Position numbers and translations under genes: made by a program
DNA from: Nitratireductor sp.
GTDB taxonomy: Bacteria; Pseudomonadota; Alphaproteobacteria; Rhizobiales; Rhizobiaceae
Direction: 5' to 3'
DNA: 64,000 nt
Assembly: GCA_020637805.1 (NCBI GenBank)
Contig: JACKJU010000001.1
Location: 1-64,000, forward strand
Part shown: one piece after another, positions 8,409 through 17,651 of the stretch
How the letters are laid out: each line of letters begins with the position of its first letter
Numbering within the stretch: position 1 is the first letter of the stretch
Notes under the pieces: generated by a model
What the model saw: only the letters and a program-made list of their open reading frames with translations
What the model was told of the DNA's origin: nothing
Database searches by the model: none

Positions 8409-9086
8409 ATGGCGGAGAAGACAAGAGCGGCTGCACCGAAAAGGGTGGGCGCAACCTATTCCATTCAAAAACAGCCCTCGAAAGCTGCTTCGAACGCAAA
8501 GGCTTCCGAACAGGTTCCTGCGGCTTCTGCCGGGGTCGAGCCTTCGCGCGAGGAACTGCTGAAGGAGGTGGCGCGCCTGCAGGCAGCAGTGAGCCGGCTT
8601 CAGAATGCCGTTCAGCACGATGAAAGCACAGGCCTGCTGAATCGTCGCGCCTTTGTCGAGCGCGCCAAGGCGGAATTTCTGCGCAGCCGCCGTTACGAAC
8701 GCGAGATGGCGCTGACCATTGTGAACCTCATGGGTTTCAACCGGATCGCCGAAGAGCATGGCGAGCAGGCCGGTGAGCACCTGGCCATGGCTATTGCCCA
8801 GATGTGCACCACAGCGAGCCGCGCCGGTTCCGACATCATCGGACGCATTTCACCGCGCCAGATTGCCATCCTCCTCCCGGAGATCGGCATGGCCGGTGTT
8901 CGCAGCTTCACGGGACGGATGAAGAGCCAGCTGGCTTCGCATCCGATCGAGTGGAACGGCGTCCGTCTGCGCTCGGGCCTGAAGCTTTCCTCAGGCGTTC
9001 TCCTGCCGGAAGACAAGGAATTTGCCGACTTCTACAGGCGCACGTTTGCGCAGCGCCTGCCCAACAAGGTTGGCGAAAACGCTTGA
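8409..9086 (+). CDS. Degenerate GGDEF-domain protein
   Basis: A 225-residue cytosolic protein. Residues 1-45 are a basic/Ala-rich lead, residues 50-70 form a short coiled coil (REELLKEVARLQAAVSRLQNAV), and the rest is a diguanylate-cyclase-like domain starting HDESTGLLNRRAF. In the place of the GG[D/E]EF signature the sequence reads RISPRQIAILLPE, so the catalytic and metal residues are missing. It is unlikely to make cyclic di-GMP; it could bind GTP or act as a partner or scaffold. ATG at 8409 was chosen for its GGAG site 7 bases upstream. It lies 113 bp upstream of the giant adhesin gene on the same strand, suggesting a link to adhesion control. Confidence 0.8.
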   Translation: MAEKTRAAAPKRVGATYSIQKQPSKAASNAKASEQVPAASAGVEPSREELLKEVARLQAAVSRLQNAVQHDESTGLLNRRAFVERAKAEFLRSRRYEREMALTIVNLMGFNRIAEEHGEQAGEHLAMAIAQMCTTASRAGSDIIGRISPRQIAILLPEIGMAGVRSFTGRMKSQLASHPIEWNGVRLRSGLKLSSGVLLPEDKEFADFYRRTFAQRLPNKVGENA

Positions 9087-9199
9087 CGCTCCTGCGGCCG
9101 GTTTGCGGCCGCGAGGAGACCTGCGGAGGAGCGGGCCAGGGCCATGGCTGCTCGAATTGCCGCAAAAAGGGATTTATGGCCGGATAAGGGATCGGGAAA

Positions 9200-12100
9200 G
9201 TGGTTGCAGCTTACAGAGGCGATATCACGGGTGCGGGGAAGATCATCAGTGACATTCCCGGGCGTTGCGAGGTGATCGAAGGGGGTAACGGCAAGGATAC
9301 CTTCTACATTCGCGGCAATAGCGACGACTACGAAATCTGCCGCAACGACGACGGAACGTTCACCGTCACGTGCCTCGTGGATGACAGCTACGATATTCTC
9401 ACGAGTATCGAATGCGTGATGTTCTATGATCGCACCTTCTATCTCGATGACAATTTCGAGGACCACATTCCCGGTGGGGGAGATGGCGGCGACGGCGGCG
9501 ATGGTGGTGACGGTGGCGATGGTGGTGATGGCGGCGACAACACCGACCCGGTCGCATCCGACGATCATGTCGAGGCAAGCGGCAGCTCGGTAACGATCGA
9601 TGTCCTGGCCAACGATACGGACGCCGATGGCGACGACCTGGTGATTGCCGCAGTAGGCGGGCAGGATATCGAGCCGGGCGGAATGGTTGCGCTGGACGGT
9701 GTTGGCTTCATCTTCCTCAACGATGACGGGACGCTGACCATCGAGCCTGCTGACGGCATGACCGAACTCTCGTTCGAGTACACGGTTTCGGACGGAAAGG
9801 GCGGCTGGGATACGGCAACTGCCTACGTGAAGATCGTCGATGACGGCAGCTGGACTGAAACCGATGCGCTTGACGACGATGCGACCGGTCCGCAGGACAA
9901 TTCCGTCGTGATCGACGTGCTGGCAAACGACGAGGCTGCTGATGGTGGCGAGCTGACCATTACCGAGCACACCGAGGGCGCAAATGGCGTTGTCGAGGTA
10001 ATCGATGGCAAGCTGGTCTATACGCCCAATGACGGTTTCATCGGCACCGACACTTTCACTTACACTGTAACCGATTCCGATGGCGGCACCGACACCGCCA
10101 CGGTCACAGTTGTCATCACGGAAACCTCAGGCGGTGGCGAGAACACGGTCGATGCAGTCGACGACAGCGCGGTAACCTCTGCCGGTGTGCCGGTGCTGAT
10201 CGACGTGCTGGCCAATGACAGCGATGCCCAGGGTGACAGTTTCGAGATTACCGGCATCAGCAATGGCGAGCATGGCACGGTCTATCTTTCCAATGACGGG
10301 CAAGTGCTCTACGTGCCGGAGGCAGGATTTGCCGGGACAGATACATTTGCCTATACGATCACCGATGAAAATGGTGCAACATCCTCGGCCTATGTCACTG
10401 TAAACGTTGAAGATGGCAGCGGTTCAGAGAACACGGTGATCGCCGAGGACGACAGCGCGATCAATACCGGCGAACCGATTGTCATCGACGTGACTGCCAA
10501 TGACAGCGACCCGGACGGCGACAGCTTCCAGATCACCGATTACAGCAATGGCGCCAATGGCAGGGTTTTCCTGACCGCAGAGGGCAAGCTGGTCTACATT
10601 CCGCTCAATGGTCACACAGGTGCCGACAGCTTCACCTACACGATCACTGACTCGAACGGAAACACGGACACCGCAACCTGCGTGATTTCGGCCAGCACTG
10701 GCGGTGGCGGTTCTGTTTCCGATCCTGATGCAATCGACGACAATGCTGCAGTCACAGCGAAGGGTGAGGGCGTCGTGATCGACGTACTTGCCAATGACAT
10801 CGACAATGACGGTGCAGGACTTACGGTCGTTGACGCCACCACGCCGGCAAACGGACGCATCGAGTTCGTGGACGGCAAGTTCGTCTACTACGCAAATGAC
10901 GGATTTACCGGGACCGACAGTTTCACCTACACCGTTGAGGACAGCGACGGCGGCACCGATACGGCTACCGTCACGGTCGTCGTGCCCGACTTTGGAGCCG
11001 GTGAATCCACCGTGGACGCGGTGGACGATGCGGTTTCGACGGCTCAGGGTGAAGCCGTTGTCATCGACGTCATTGCAAATGACAGCGATCCAGACGGCGA
11101 TGCATTCGGCCTGCAGTCGTTCACCAATGGCGAGCATGGCTCGGTGATGATGAATGCCAGCGGTGCACTGGTCTACATTCCCGATGCAGACTTCACCGGT
11201 ACGGACACATTCTCCTACACGATTGTCGATTCAACCGGCGCGACAGATACCGCCACGGTGACCGTTGTTGTCGAAGCGGGTGAAACCGAGACGAACACGG
11301 TCGATGCCATCGACGATACAGCGACGACCGTTGCCGGCGAACCCGTCACAATCGCCGTCCTGGACAACGACACCGATGCACAGGGCGATGCTTTCGCCAT
11401 CCGCGCGTTTACCGATGGTGCAAATGGCAGTGTCGGGCTGAACCCGTATGGCGAACTCGTCTACATCCCGAACGACGGCTTCTCGGGTACCGACACGTTC
11501 ACCTACACGATCATGGATGCCAATGGTGCTACCGACACCGCGACCGTTACGGTGACCGTCGATCCGGTGGAGCAGGCTCCCAACTCCGTAGACGCCGTCG
11601 ATGACAGTGCGGCAACGATGGCGGGCGAACCGGTCGTCATTTCGGTACTCGACAATGACAGCGATGCCGAGGGCGATTACTTCATGATCCAGTCCTTCAC
11701 GGACGGTGAAAATGGCAGTGTGACGCTCAACGTGTATGGAGAGCTGGTCTACCGGCCCGCGAGCGGATTTACCGGAACCGACACGTTCACCTACACGATA
11801 GTAGACGCGAACGGCGCAACGGATACGGCAACCGTGACCGTTACGGTTGACGAGGACGGCACGGTCGTGGGCGATGCTGTCGACGATGCGAGCACGACGC
11901 CTGAGAACACCCCGGTTTCCATCGATGTACTTGCCAATGACGACGCGCCTGATGGTTCCGTCATCTCCAGCTTCACCGATGGTACCAATGGGACAGTGAC
12001 GCTTACCGGTGACGGGCAGCTGGTCTATACCCCTGGCGAAGGTTTTACCGGAACGGACAGCTTCACCTACGTGGTGACCTTCCCCAACGGTGAAACGGAC

Positions 12101-14749
12101 GTGGCTACTGTCACTGTCGAAGTTACGCCGGACGAAACGCCCAACACCACTGACGCTGTCGACGACAGCGCTTCGACCACGACCGGCGAACCGGTAACCA
12201 TCTATGTGCTCGACAATGACACCGATGCGCAGGGTGATGACTTCGCGATCCGCTCATTCACGGATGGTGCCAACGGCGCCGTGACCCTGAACACCGCCGG
12301 GGAACTCGTCTATACGCCGGAACCTGGTTTCGAGGGCACGGACACCTTCACCTACACCATCGTTGATGCGCGTGGTGCGACAGACACAGCTACAGTTACC
12401 GTGCAGGTGGAGAACGGTCAGACGACGGTTGTCGACGCAATCGACGATGACAGCTCGACCTCGATGGATCACTCGGTCACGATCGACGTTCTTGCGAACG
12501 ATGACGTGCCGGACGGTTCCGCAATCAGCGGGTTTACCGACGGAACGAACGGCACGGTCACCACCGATGCGGAAGGCAAGCTGGTATACACTCCCAATGA
12601 CGGGTTCGTGGGTACCGACACGTTCACCTACACCGTGACTTCTCCCGATGGTGAAACCGATACCGCAACCGTGTCGGTGGAGGTCAACCCGTACCACTAC
12701 TCGAACACCACGGATGCAGTTGACGATACCGCGGAGACGGCAGCCGGTGAACCGGTTACGATCGACGTCCTGGGCAATGATACCGATCCGCAGGGTGACG
12801 ATTTCACCATCGAGTCATTCACCGATGGCGCAAACGGCTCTGTCACGGTCAACGCCTATGGCGAACTCGTCTACACGCCGAATGCAGGCTTTGCCGGTAC
12901 CGACAGCTTCACATACACGATCGTGGATGCGAACGGTGCGACGGATACGGCGACCGTGACGATCACGGTCGATGAACCGGCAAACCAGGCGCCGGACGCC
13001 GTGGACGACGCTGGAACTGGTGACTATGGTCAGCCGATCGAAGGCAATCTGCTCGACAACGACGCTGATCCGGACGGAGATCCGATCCAGATCGTCGACG
13101 TCACGCCGCCGTCCAACGGTTCTCTCGAGGTCAATGGTGATGGCAGCTACATCTACACGCCAGCATCAGGTTTCTCCGGCGAGGACAGCTTTACCTACAC
13201 CATTTCCGATGGGAAGGGTGGAACGGACACGGCAACCGTCACACTGAGTGTTGCGGAGCCGGTCAATGCCGATCCCGAGGCGCTGGACGACGATGGTTTT
13301 GGCGACTACGGACAGGTTGTTACCGGGAACGTTCTGGCAAATGATTCCGACCCGGACGGCGACGCACTGGAGGTAGTGGACTATTCACAGCCGCAGTACG
13401 GAACCGTCGTGGTCAACCCCGATGGTTCCTACGAATACACGCCGGCCGACGGTTTCAGCGGGGTCGATGAATTCCACTACCAGATTTCCGACGGCAATGG
13501 CGGGGTTGCCTATGCATCGGTCACAATCGAAGTGGGCGAGGGTGCCAACAACATCTGTGTCCAGATCAAGGGTGATCACGACATCAACGAAGGCGAGACG
13601 GGCCAGTACAAGCTTTGTCTCGACCAGGCGGTCAGCGAAGACACCTGGTTCACGATCAAGGTCGAGGACGGCACGGCGAACCGCGTGGACAGCGATGGCT
13701 GGGATGTTCAGCACCAGGATTTCACCTGGGGCGGATACTTCGATACCCGCTATGGCATAGGCGGGGAAATCGCGAATATCTATGATAACGCGGTTGCCAA
13801 TGGCCAGTCGGTGAAAGACGGTTACCGTTGCGCGGTGGGCCCCGATGGCGAGCCCGTGTGGGACTTTACCGTACTGAAAGACGGTGTGGTGCAGTGCGGC
13901 GGATATCTGGTCGTCAAGGTGGATGCAGGTTCCTCGGTTTCCGAGAGCTTTGATGTTACCGCCTGGCAGGAAAAGATGCTGATCGACCAGGACAGCGACT
14001 TCACCCAGGCCAATCCCGACTATTACGAGGGAACGGAGAACTTCCACCTCGAAATCGTCAACATGGAAGGCAACACGACCGACAACTTCAGTTGCGGCAC
14101 CGGCATGACCGTCAATATCCATGACACCACCGACTACTCCTACGTTTCCCCGATTGCGCTTGACCTCAATCAGGATGGCGAGATCGGCGTGACCGGCGAG
14201 TCCTCCTCGTGGCAGAAGGATGCCGATGCCGAACTCGGCCACACGGTGAAGTTCGACATCGATGCCGACGGCCACGCGGACACGATCGAGTGGTTCAAGG
14301 GGGATGGTGACGGTATCCTCGTCGATACGACGAAGATCGGTGCCGACAACTCCATAGACGGCTCGGCCCTGTTCGGCGACGAAGGCGGGAAATACGCCAC
14401 CGGATACGAGAAACTTGCAGCCCATGACAGCGACGGAGACGGCATGGTCTCTGGTAATGAGCTGGACGGTCTTGGTCTGTGGATCGATGACGGCGACGCA
14501 GTTCTCGAAGATGGTGAACTCGTTTCCGTGAGCGACATGGGCATTGCTGCCATCTCCACGGAAATGGAGATCATCCTCGACGAGGATGGCCGCGAACTCA
14601 TGCAGTCCTATGCGCTGACATCGGACGGCCAGCAGATACTTTCCGAGGATGTGTGGTTCGACACCGCCGACGAGGACATGCTGGCTGATATCGAATCCGA
14701 TCACATGGATGCAGATTTCCACGTCATGGATACCGCCGACCTGATGTAA
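9200..14749 (+). CDS. Giant secreted repeat protein (cadherin/VCBS-like tandem repeats, Ca-binding C-terminus)
   Basis: An acidic 1849-residue protein, probably a surface adhesin or type I secretion substrate. Residues 24-85 form a module related to that of the proteins at 22353 and 25844. Residues 92-113 are a Gly/Asp linker. Residues 117-1446 hold 14 tandem Ig/cadherin-like repeats of 85-96 residues with cores such as IDVLANDSDPDGD, ELVYTPNAGF and GTDTFTYTI. Residues 1451-1645 look Calx-beta-like, and 1651-1800 contain EF-hand-like loops (DLNQDGEIG, DIDADGHAD, DSDGDGMVSGNEL). No Sec signal peptide is seen, consistent with type I export. The start is GTG at 9200 after AAGGGATCGGGAAA and is uncertain. 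The degenerate GGDEF gene is just upstream. Confidence 0.85.
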   Translation: MVAAYRGDITGAGKIISDIPGRCEVIEGGNGKDTFYIRGNSDDYEICRNDDGTFTVTCLVDDSYDILTSIECVMFYDRTFYLDDNFEDHIPGGGDGGDGGDGGDGGDGGDGGDNTDPVASDDHVEASGSSVTIDVLANDTDADGDDLVIAAVGGQDIEPGGMVALDGVGFIFLNDDGTLTIEPADGMTELSFEYTVSDGKGGWDTATAYVKIVDDGSWTETDALDDDATGPQDNSVVIDVLANDEAADGGELTITEHTEGANGVVEVIDGKLVYTPNDGFIGTDTFTYTVTDSDGGTDTATVTVVITETSGGGENTVDAVDDSAVTSAGVPVLIDVLANDSDAQGDSFEITGISNGEHGTVYLSNDGQVLYVPEAGFAGTDTFAYTITDENGATSSAYVTVNVEDGSGSENTVIAEDDSAINTGEPIVIDVTANDSDPDGDSFQITDYSNGANGRVFLTAEGKLVYIPLNGHTGADSFTYTITDSNGNTDTATCVISASTGGGGSVSDPDAIDDNAAVTAKGEGVVIDVLANDIDNDGAGLTVVDATTPANGRIEFVDGKFVYYANDGFTGTDSFTYTVEDSDGGTDTATVTVVVPDFGAGESTVDAVDDAVSTAQGEAVVIDVIANDSDPDGDAFGLQSFTNGEHGSVMMNASGALVYIPDADFTGTDTFSYTIVDSTGATDTATVTVVVEAGETETNTVDAIDDTATTVAGEPVTIAVLDNDTDAQGDAFAIRAFTDGANGSVGLNPYGELVYIPNDGFSGTDTFTYTIMDANGATDTATVTVTVDPVEQAPNSVDAVDDSAATMAGEPVVISVLDNDSDAEGDYFMIQSFTDGENGSVTLNVYGELVYRPASGFTGTDTFTYTIVDANGATDTATVTVTVDEDGTVVGDAVDDASTTPENTPVSIDVLANDDAPDGSVISSFTDGTNGTVTLTGDGQLVYTPGEGFTGTDSFTYVVTFPNGETDVATVTVEVTPDETPNTTDAVDDSASTTTGEPVTIYVLDNDTDAQGDDFAIRSFTDGANGAVTLNTAGELVYTPEPGFEGTDTFTYTIVDARGATDTATVTVQVENGQTTVVDAIDDDSSTSMDHSVTIDVLANDDVPDGSAISGFTDGTNGTVTTDAEGKLVYTPNDGFVGTDTFTYTVTSPDGETDTATVSVEVNPYHYSNTTDAVDDTAETAAGEPVTIDVLGNDTDPQGDDFTIESFTDGANGSVTVNAYGELVYTPNAGFAGTDSFTYTIVDANGATDTATVTITVDEPANQAPDAVDDAGTGDYGQPIEGNLLDNDADPDGDPIQIVDVTPPSNGSLEVNGDGSYIYTPASGFSGEDSFTYTISDGKGGTDTATVTLSVAEPVNADPEALDDDGFGDYGQVVTGNVLANDSDPDGDALEVVDYSQPQYGTVVVNPDGSYEYTPADGFSGVDEFHYQISDGNGGVAYASVTIEVGEGANNICVQIKGDHDINEGETGQYKLCLDQAVSEDTWFTIKVEDGTANRVDSDGWDVQHQDFTWGGYFDTRYGIGGEIANIYDNAVANGQSVKDGYRCAVGPDGEPVWDFTVLKDGVVQCGGYLVVKVDAGSSVSESFDVTAWQEKMLIDQDSDFTQANPDYYEGTENFHLEIVNMEGNTTDNFSCGTGMTVNIHDTTDYSYVSPIALDLNQDGEIGVTGESSSWQKDADAELGHTVKFDIDADGHADTIEWFKGDGDGILVDTTKIGADNSIDGSALFGDEGGKYATGYEKLAAHDSDGDGMVSGNELDGLGLWIDDGDAVLEDGELVSVSDMGIAAISTEMEIILDEDGRELMQSYALTSDGQQILSEDVWFDTADEDMLADIESDHMDADFHVMDTADLM
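9548..13537 (+). repeat. 14 tandem repeats coding 85-96 residue Ig/cadherin-like domains
   Basis: In protein coordinates the units start near residues 117, 222, 317, 413, 509, 605, 701, 797, 892, 985, 1078, 1172, 1265 and 1359. Units 6-8 keep an exact 96-residue (288 bp) period and are the most alike, while the first and the last two are more divergent. Shared cores are DA-V/I-DD at the start, VLANDxDxxGD, SFTDGANG, GELVYTP, GFxGTDTFTYTI and ATDTATVTV. Such arrays expand and contract by recombination, so copy number may vary between strains. Confidence 0.85.
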
Positions 14750-14777
14750 TTCGATCGGTTCGTGCTTGAAGACATTC

Positions 14778-14810
14778 AGAGGCCGCTCCCATCGGGGCGG
14801 CCTTTGCATT
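14778..14810 (+). terminator. Terminator of the giant adhesin gene
   Basis: AGGCCGC-TCCCATCGGG-GCGGCCT followed by TTGCATTG, about 30 bases after the stop. The T-run is short, so strength is moderate. Confidence 0.65.
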
Positions 14811-14827
14811 GCTGCCTGCTTCAAGAA

Positions 14828-14856
14828 TGAAAAAGGGCAGGCGCCAGGCCTGCCCT
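14828..14856 (-). terminator. Terminator of the Liv-type operon
   Basis: On the minus strand AGGGCAGGCCTGGCGCCTGCCCT is followed by TTTTTCATTC. It lies about 35 bases after the stop of the LivF-like gene, closing the five-gene operon that begins at 20195. Confidence 0.85.
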
Positions 14857-14889
14857 AAAAAAAGCATAAGAGCCGCAAGGTTCCGGGCG

Positions 14890-15642
14890 TCAGATCGCCA
14901 GGTACTCATGGCGCAGTTCCTCGTTGTCCAGCACTTCCTTGGCCGTTCCGGTAAAGGCGACCTCACCGGTGTCGAGAATGATAGCCTTGTCGGCCAGCTT
15001 CAGGGCCGCCACGGCGTTCTGTTCGACGATGATCGTCGTGATGCCGGAATTGCGGACCTCGATGAGTGCCTTTTCGATGTCGTGGCGCACGACCGGGGCG
15101 AGGCCCTCATAGGGTTCGTCGAGAAGCAGCAGCTTCAATTCTCGCACCAGAGCACGCCCGATCGCCAGCATCTGCTGTTCGCCGCCCGACATGGTGACCG
15201 CTTCCTGCTTGCGGCGCTCCTTGAGGCGCGGAAAGAGCGAATAGATCTGCTCGTAGCTCCAGCCCTTTTCGCCCGAGATGCAGGCAAGATCGAGATTCTC
15301 CTCGACGGTCATTCCTGGAATGATGCGCCGGTCTTCGGGGACAAGCTGGATACCGAGATTTGCAGCCTGGTAGGACTGCATGGTGTGCAGCGGCTGGCCC
15401 TGGAGCCAGACTTCGCCAGTACGCAGGGCAGGCTGATCCGTGCGTGCAATGGTGCGAAGCGTGGAGGTCTTGCCTGCGCCGTTACGGCCGAGCAGGGCAA
15501 CGATCTCGCCTTCCTCGACATCGAACGACACATTCTGGACGATGTAGCTGTCGCCGTAATAGGCGTTCAGATTGCGAACCGCGAAGTACTTTTCCTTCGC
15601 GTTGCCGGATACAACCGGCTTTTCGAGCGTGTCGGCCGTCAT
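14890..15642 (-). CDS. ABC transporter ATP-binding protein, LivF type
   Basis: A 250-residue cytosolic ATPase, one of the two nucleotide-binding subunits of a branched-chain-amino-acid-type importer. Visible motifs are Walker A GRNGAGKTS, signature MSGGEQQMLAIGRAL and Walker B LLLLDEP followed by YEGLAP, which is typical of LivF. Its ATG overlaps the TGA of the LivG gene (ATGA), indicating translational coupling. It is the last gene of the operon and is followed by a terminator. Confidence 0.93.
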   Translation of the reverse strand: MTADTLEKPVVSGNAKEKYFAVRNLNAYYGDSYIVQNVSFDVEEGEIVALLGRNGAGKTSTLRTIARTDQPALRTGEVWLQGQPLHTMQSYQAANLGIQLVPEDRRIIPGMTVEENLDLACISGEKGWSYEQIYSLFPRLKERRKQEAVTMSGGEQQMLAIGRALVRELKLLLLDEPYEGLAPVVRHDIEKALIEVRNSGITTIIVEQNAVAALKLADKAIILDTGEVAFTGTAKEVLDNEELRHEYLAI

Positions 15643-16466
15643 ACCTGTTCCTCTCCGAGATAGGCTTCCTTGACGCGCGGATCGACCTTGATCTCTTCCG
15701 GCGTGCCCTGGGCAATGATGCGCCCGCCGGCGAGAACGGAAATCCGGTCTGCGAGCGAGAAAACAACGTGCATGTCGTGTTCGATGATGACCAGCGTCAT
15801 GCCTGCTTCCTTGATCTTCTTGAGAAGATCGATTGTGGCGTTGGTGTCGTGGCGTGCCATGCCTGCTGTCGGCTCGTCGAGCAGCAGCAGTTTGGGATGC
15901 TGGATCAGCCCCATCGCCAATTCGAGGCGGCGCTTGTCGCCACGCGACATGGACGATGCGTGGTTGTCGATCTGGGATTTGAGGCCGACGCTTTCGAGCG
16001 TCCTGATGGCCTCGTCGCGAAGTTTCGTTTCCGAGTCGAAGCTGGAGAACGGGTTGAGCCGGAAGTGACCGTCACGCTTGGACAATGCCGGAACCATGAC
16101 GTTTTCCAGTACCGTGAGATCGGGGAAGACCTCCGGCGTCTGAAACACGCGCGCCACGCCGACCTGGTTGATCTCGTGCGGCATCTTGCCGGTCAGCACC
16201 GTGCCATCGAAGACCACCGCGCCACGGTCCGGCTTCAGGCGGCCAACGCAGACGTTGAGAAGCGTCGACTTGCCGGCGCCGTTCGGCCCGATAATGGCGT
16301 GGGTTTCTCCCTTGGTGACAGCAAGGTCAACATCGGAGAGCGCGTGAAGCCCGGCGAAGCTCTTGTGAACATCGTCGATGTGCAGGACAGTGTCAGGCGT
16401 GCCGCGGTTGAATTCGCGGCTTTGCTCGCTGTCGGTCTTGTTGCTGGTTGTTTCTGCTACAGACAT
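15639..16466 (-). CDS. ABC transporter ATP-binding protein, LivG type
   Basis: A 275-residue ATPase subunit. Motifs are Walker A GPNGAGKST, the LivG-type segment GVARVFQTPEVFPDLTVLEN, signature MSRGDKRRLELAMGL (SRGD in place of SGGQ) and Walker B LLLLDEPTAGM. Starting at ATG 16466 (MSVAETTSNK) leaves GAGGAACGG as ribosome site. A GTG overlapping the LivM stop at 16481 is an alternative that would add five residues. It follows LivM and is coupled to LivF. Confidence 0.92.
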   Translation of the reverse strand: MSVAETTSNKTDSEQSREFNRGTPDTVLHIDDVHKSFAGLHALSDVDLAVTKGETHAIIGPNGAGKSTLLNVCVGRLKPDRGAVVFDGTVLTGKMPHEINQVGVARVFQTPEVFPDLTVLENVMVPALSKRDGHFRLNPFSSFDSETKLRDEAIRTLESVGLKSQIDNHASSMSRGDKRRLELAMGLIQHPKLLLLDEPTAGMARHDTNATIDLLKKIKEAGMTLVIIEHDMHVVFSLADRISVLAGGRIIAQGTPEEIKVDPRVKEAYLGEEQV

Positions 16467-16477
16467 TTGACCGTTCC

Positions 16478-17647
16478 TCACTCGTTTGCCGTCACGACGG
16501 ATTTGGCTTCATCGGAATTCTTGCCGCGCAGACGGTTCCAGATCCGGTTGAAGCCTTCCATCAATCCGCCGGGCAGGAAGATGACGATGATCATGAACAG
16601 CAGGCCGAGCGTCAGGTGCCAGCCCTCGCCAACGAACATCGAGAACAGCGAGACGAAGAAGTCCTGCACGCTGTCGGGGAGGAACGAGACGAAGTTGTGC
16701 AGGATGCCCTCGTTCCAGGAGGATACCTTCTGTTCGGCAAACTTGATCAGGCCTGCGCCGAGGATCGGGCCGAGCAGGGTGCCAACACCGCCCAGGATGG
16801 TCATAAGGACGACCTCGCCGGATGCGGTCCACTGCATGCGCTCTGCGCCGGCGATCGGGTCGGTGATTGCCATCAAAGAGCCTGCCAGACCGGCATACAT
16901 GCCCGAGATCACGAAGGCCGCGATCAGGTAGGGGCGGGTGTGAATGCCGGTGTAGTTGAGCCGGTTCTGGTTCGACTTGATCGCTTTCAACATCATGCCG
17001 AAGTTCGACTTGAAGATGCACATCGCGATGAAGAAGGCGATGATCAGAAGCACCGCGCAGAAGTAGAAACCTTCATAGCCGCTCATCTTCATTCCGAAGA
17101 GATTGGTTATCGGGACGCCTGCTTCCTTGATGCCGAAAGCTTGGTCGATGATGCGGATGTCGCCGTCGAGCAGGGAGGTCTCGGCAGAGTCGCGGATGGC
17201 GCGGACCTGCAGACCCGTCTCGCCATTGGTGATCGGTGTCAGAACCGAATAGGCGAGGTTGTAGGACATCTGGGCAAAGGCGAGCGTCAGGATCGAGAAA
17301 TAGATCCCCGAGCGGCGCAGCGAAACCAGGCCGATCAGCAGGGCGAACACGCCTGCCAGCAGAACCGAGAGGATCAGCGCCGGGAGGACGTTCATGGAGA
17401 GGAGCTTGAAGCACCAGACCGAAACGTAGGAACCCATGCCGATGAAGGCGGCATGACCGAAGGAAAGGTACCCGGTCATTCCGAACAGGATGTTGAAGCC
17501 CACGGCGAATATTCCGAAGATGCAGAATTTCTGCAGCAGGTCGGGATAGGCAGCGCCGAAAGGCTGTAGTGTCCAGGGGGAGACAAGCACCACGATCGAG
17601 AATCCGATCAGCAGCAGCCAGTCTTTCGAGGTGAACGATTTCAGCAC
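16478..17647 (-). CDS. ABC transporter permease, LivM type
   Basis: Inner-membrane permease of 389 residues with about ten hydrophobic segments, larger than the E. coli LivM core. The family segment GMTGYLSFGHAAFIGMGSYVSVW lies near residues 55-77, and the conserved MTILGGVGTLLGPILGAG is in the C-terminal third. It starts with GTG at 17647, with GAGG nine bases upstream, four bases after the LivH stop. A loop of about 60 residues (INDs around residues 125-190) between membrane segments appears longer than usual. Confidence 0.92.
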   Translation of the reverse strand: MLKSFTSKDWLLLIGFSIVVLVSPWTLQPFGAAYPDLLQKFCIFGIFAVGFNILFGMTGYLSFGHAAFIGMGSYVSVWCFKLLSMNVLPALILSVLLAGVFALLIGLVSLRRSGIYFSILTLAFAQMSYNLAYSVLTPITNGETGLQVRAIRDSAETSLLDGDIRIIDQAFGIKEAGVPITNLFGMKMSGYEGFYFCAVLLIIAFFIAMCIFKSNFGMMLKAIKSNQNRLNYTGIHTRPYLIAAFVISGMYAGLAGSLMAITDPIAGAERMQWTASGEVVLMTILGGVGTLLGPILGAGLIKFAEQKVSSWNEGILHNFVSFLPDSVQDFFVSLFSMFVGEGWHLTLGLLFMIIVIFLPGGLMEGFNRIWNRLRGKNSDEAKSVVTANE

Positions 17648-17651
17648 TGTA

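Noticed and set aside
9108..9180. LapG-type protease site near the start of the adhesin
   Set aside because: No di-alanine cleavage motif of the LapA type was found in the N-terminal 120 residues.
9970..14824. Long minus-strand open frames opposite the adhesin gene
   Set aside because: They arise from the repeated codon pattern of the adhesin on the other strand. They show no protein family and no ribosome sites.
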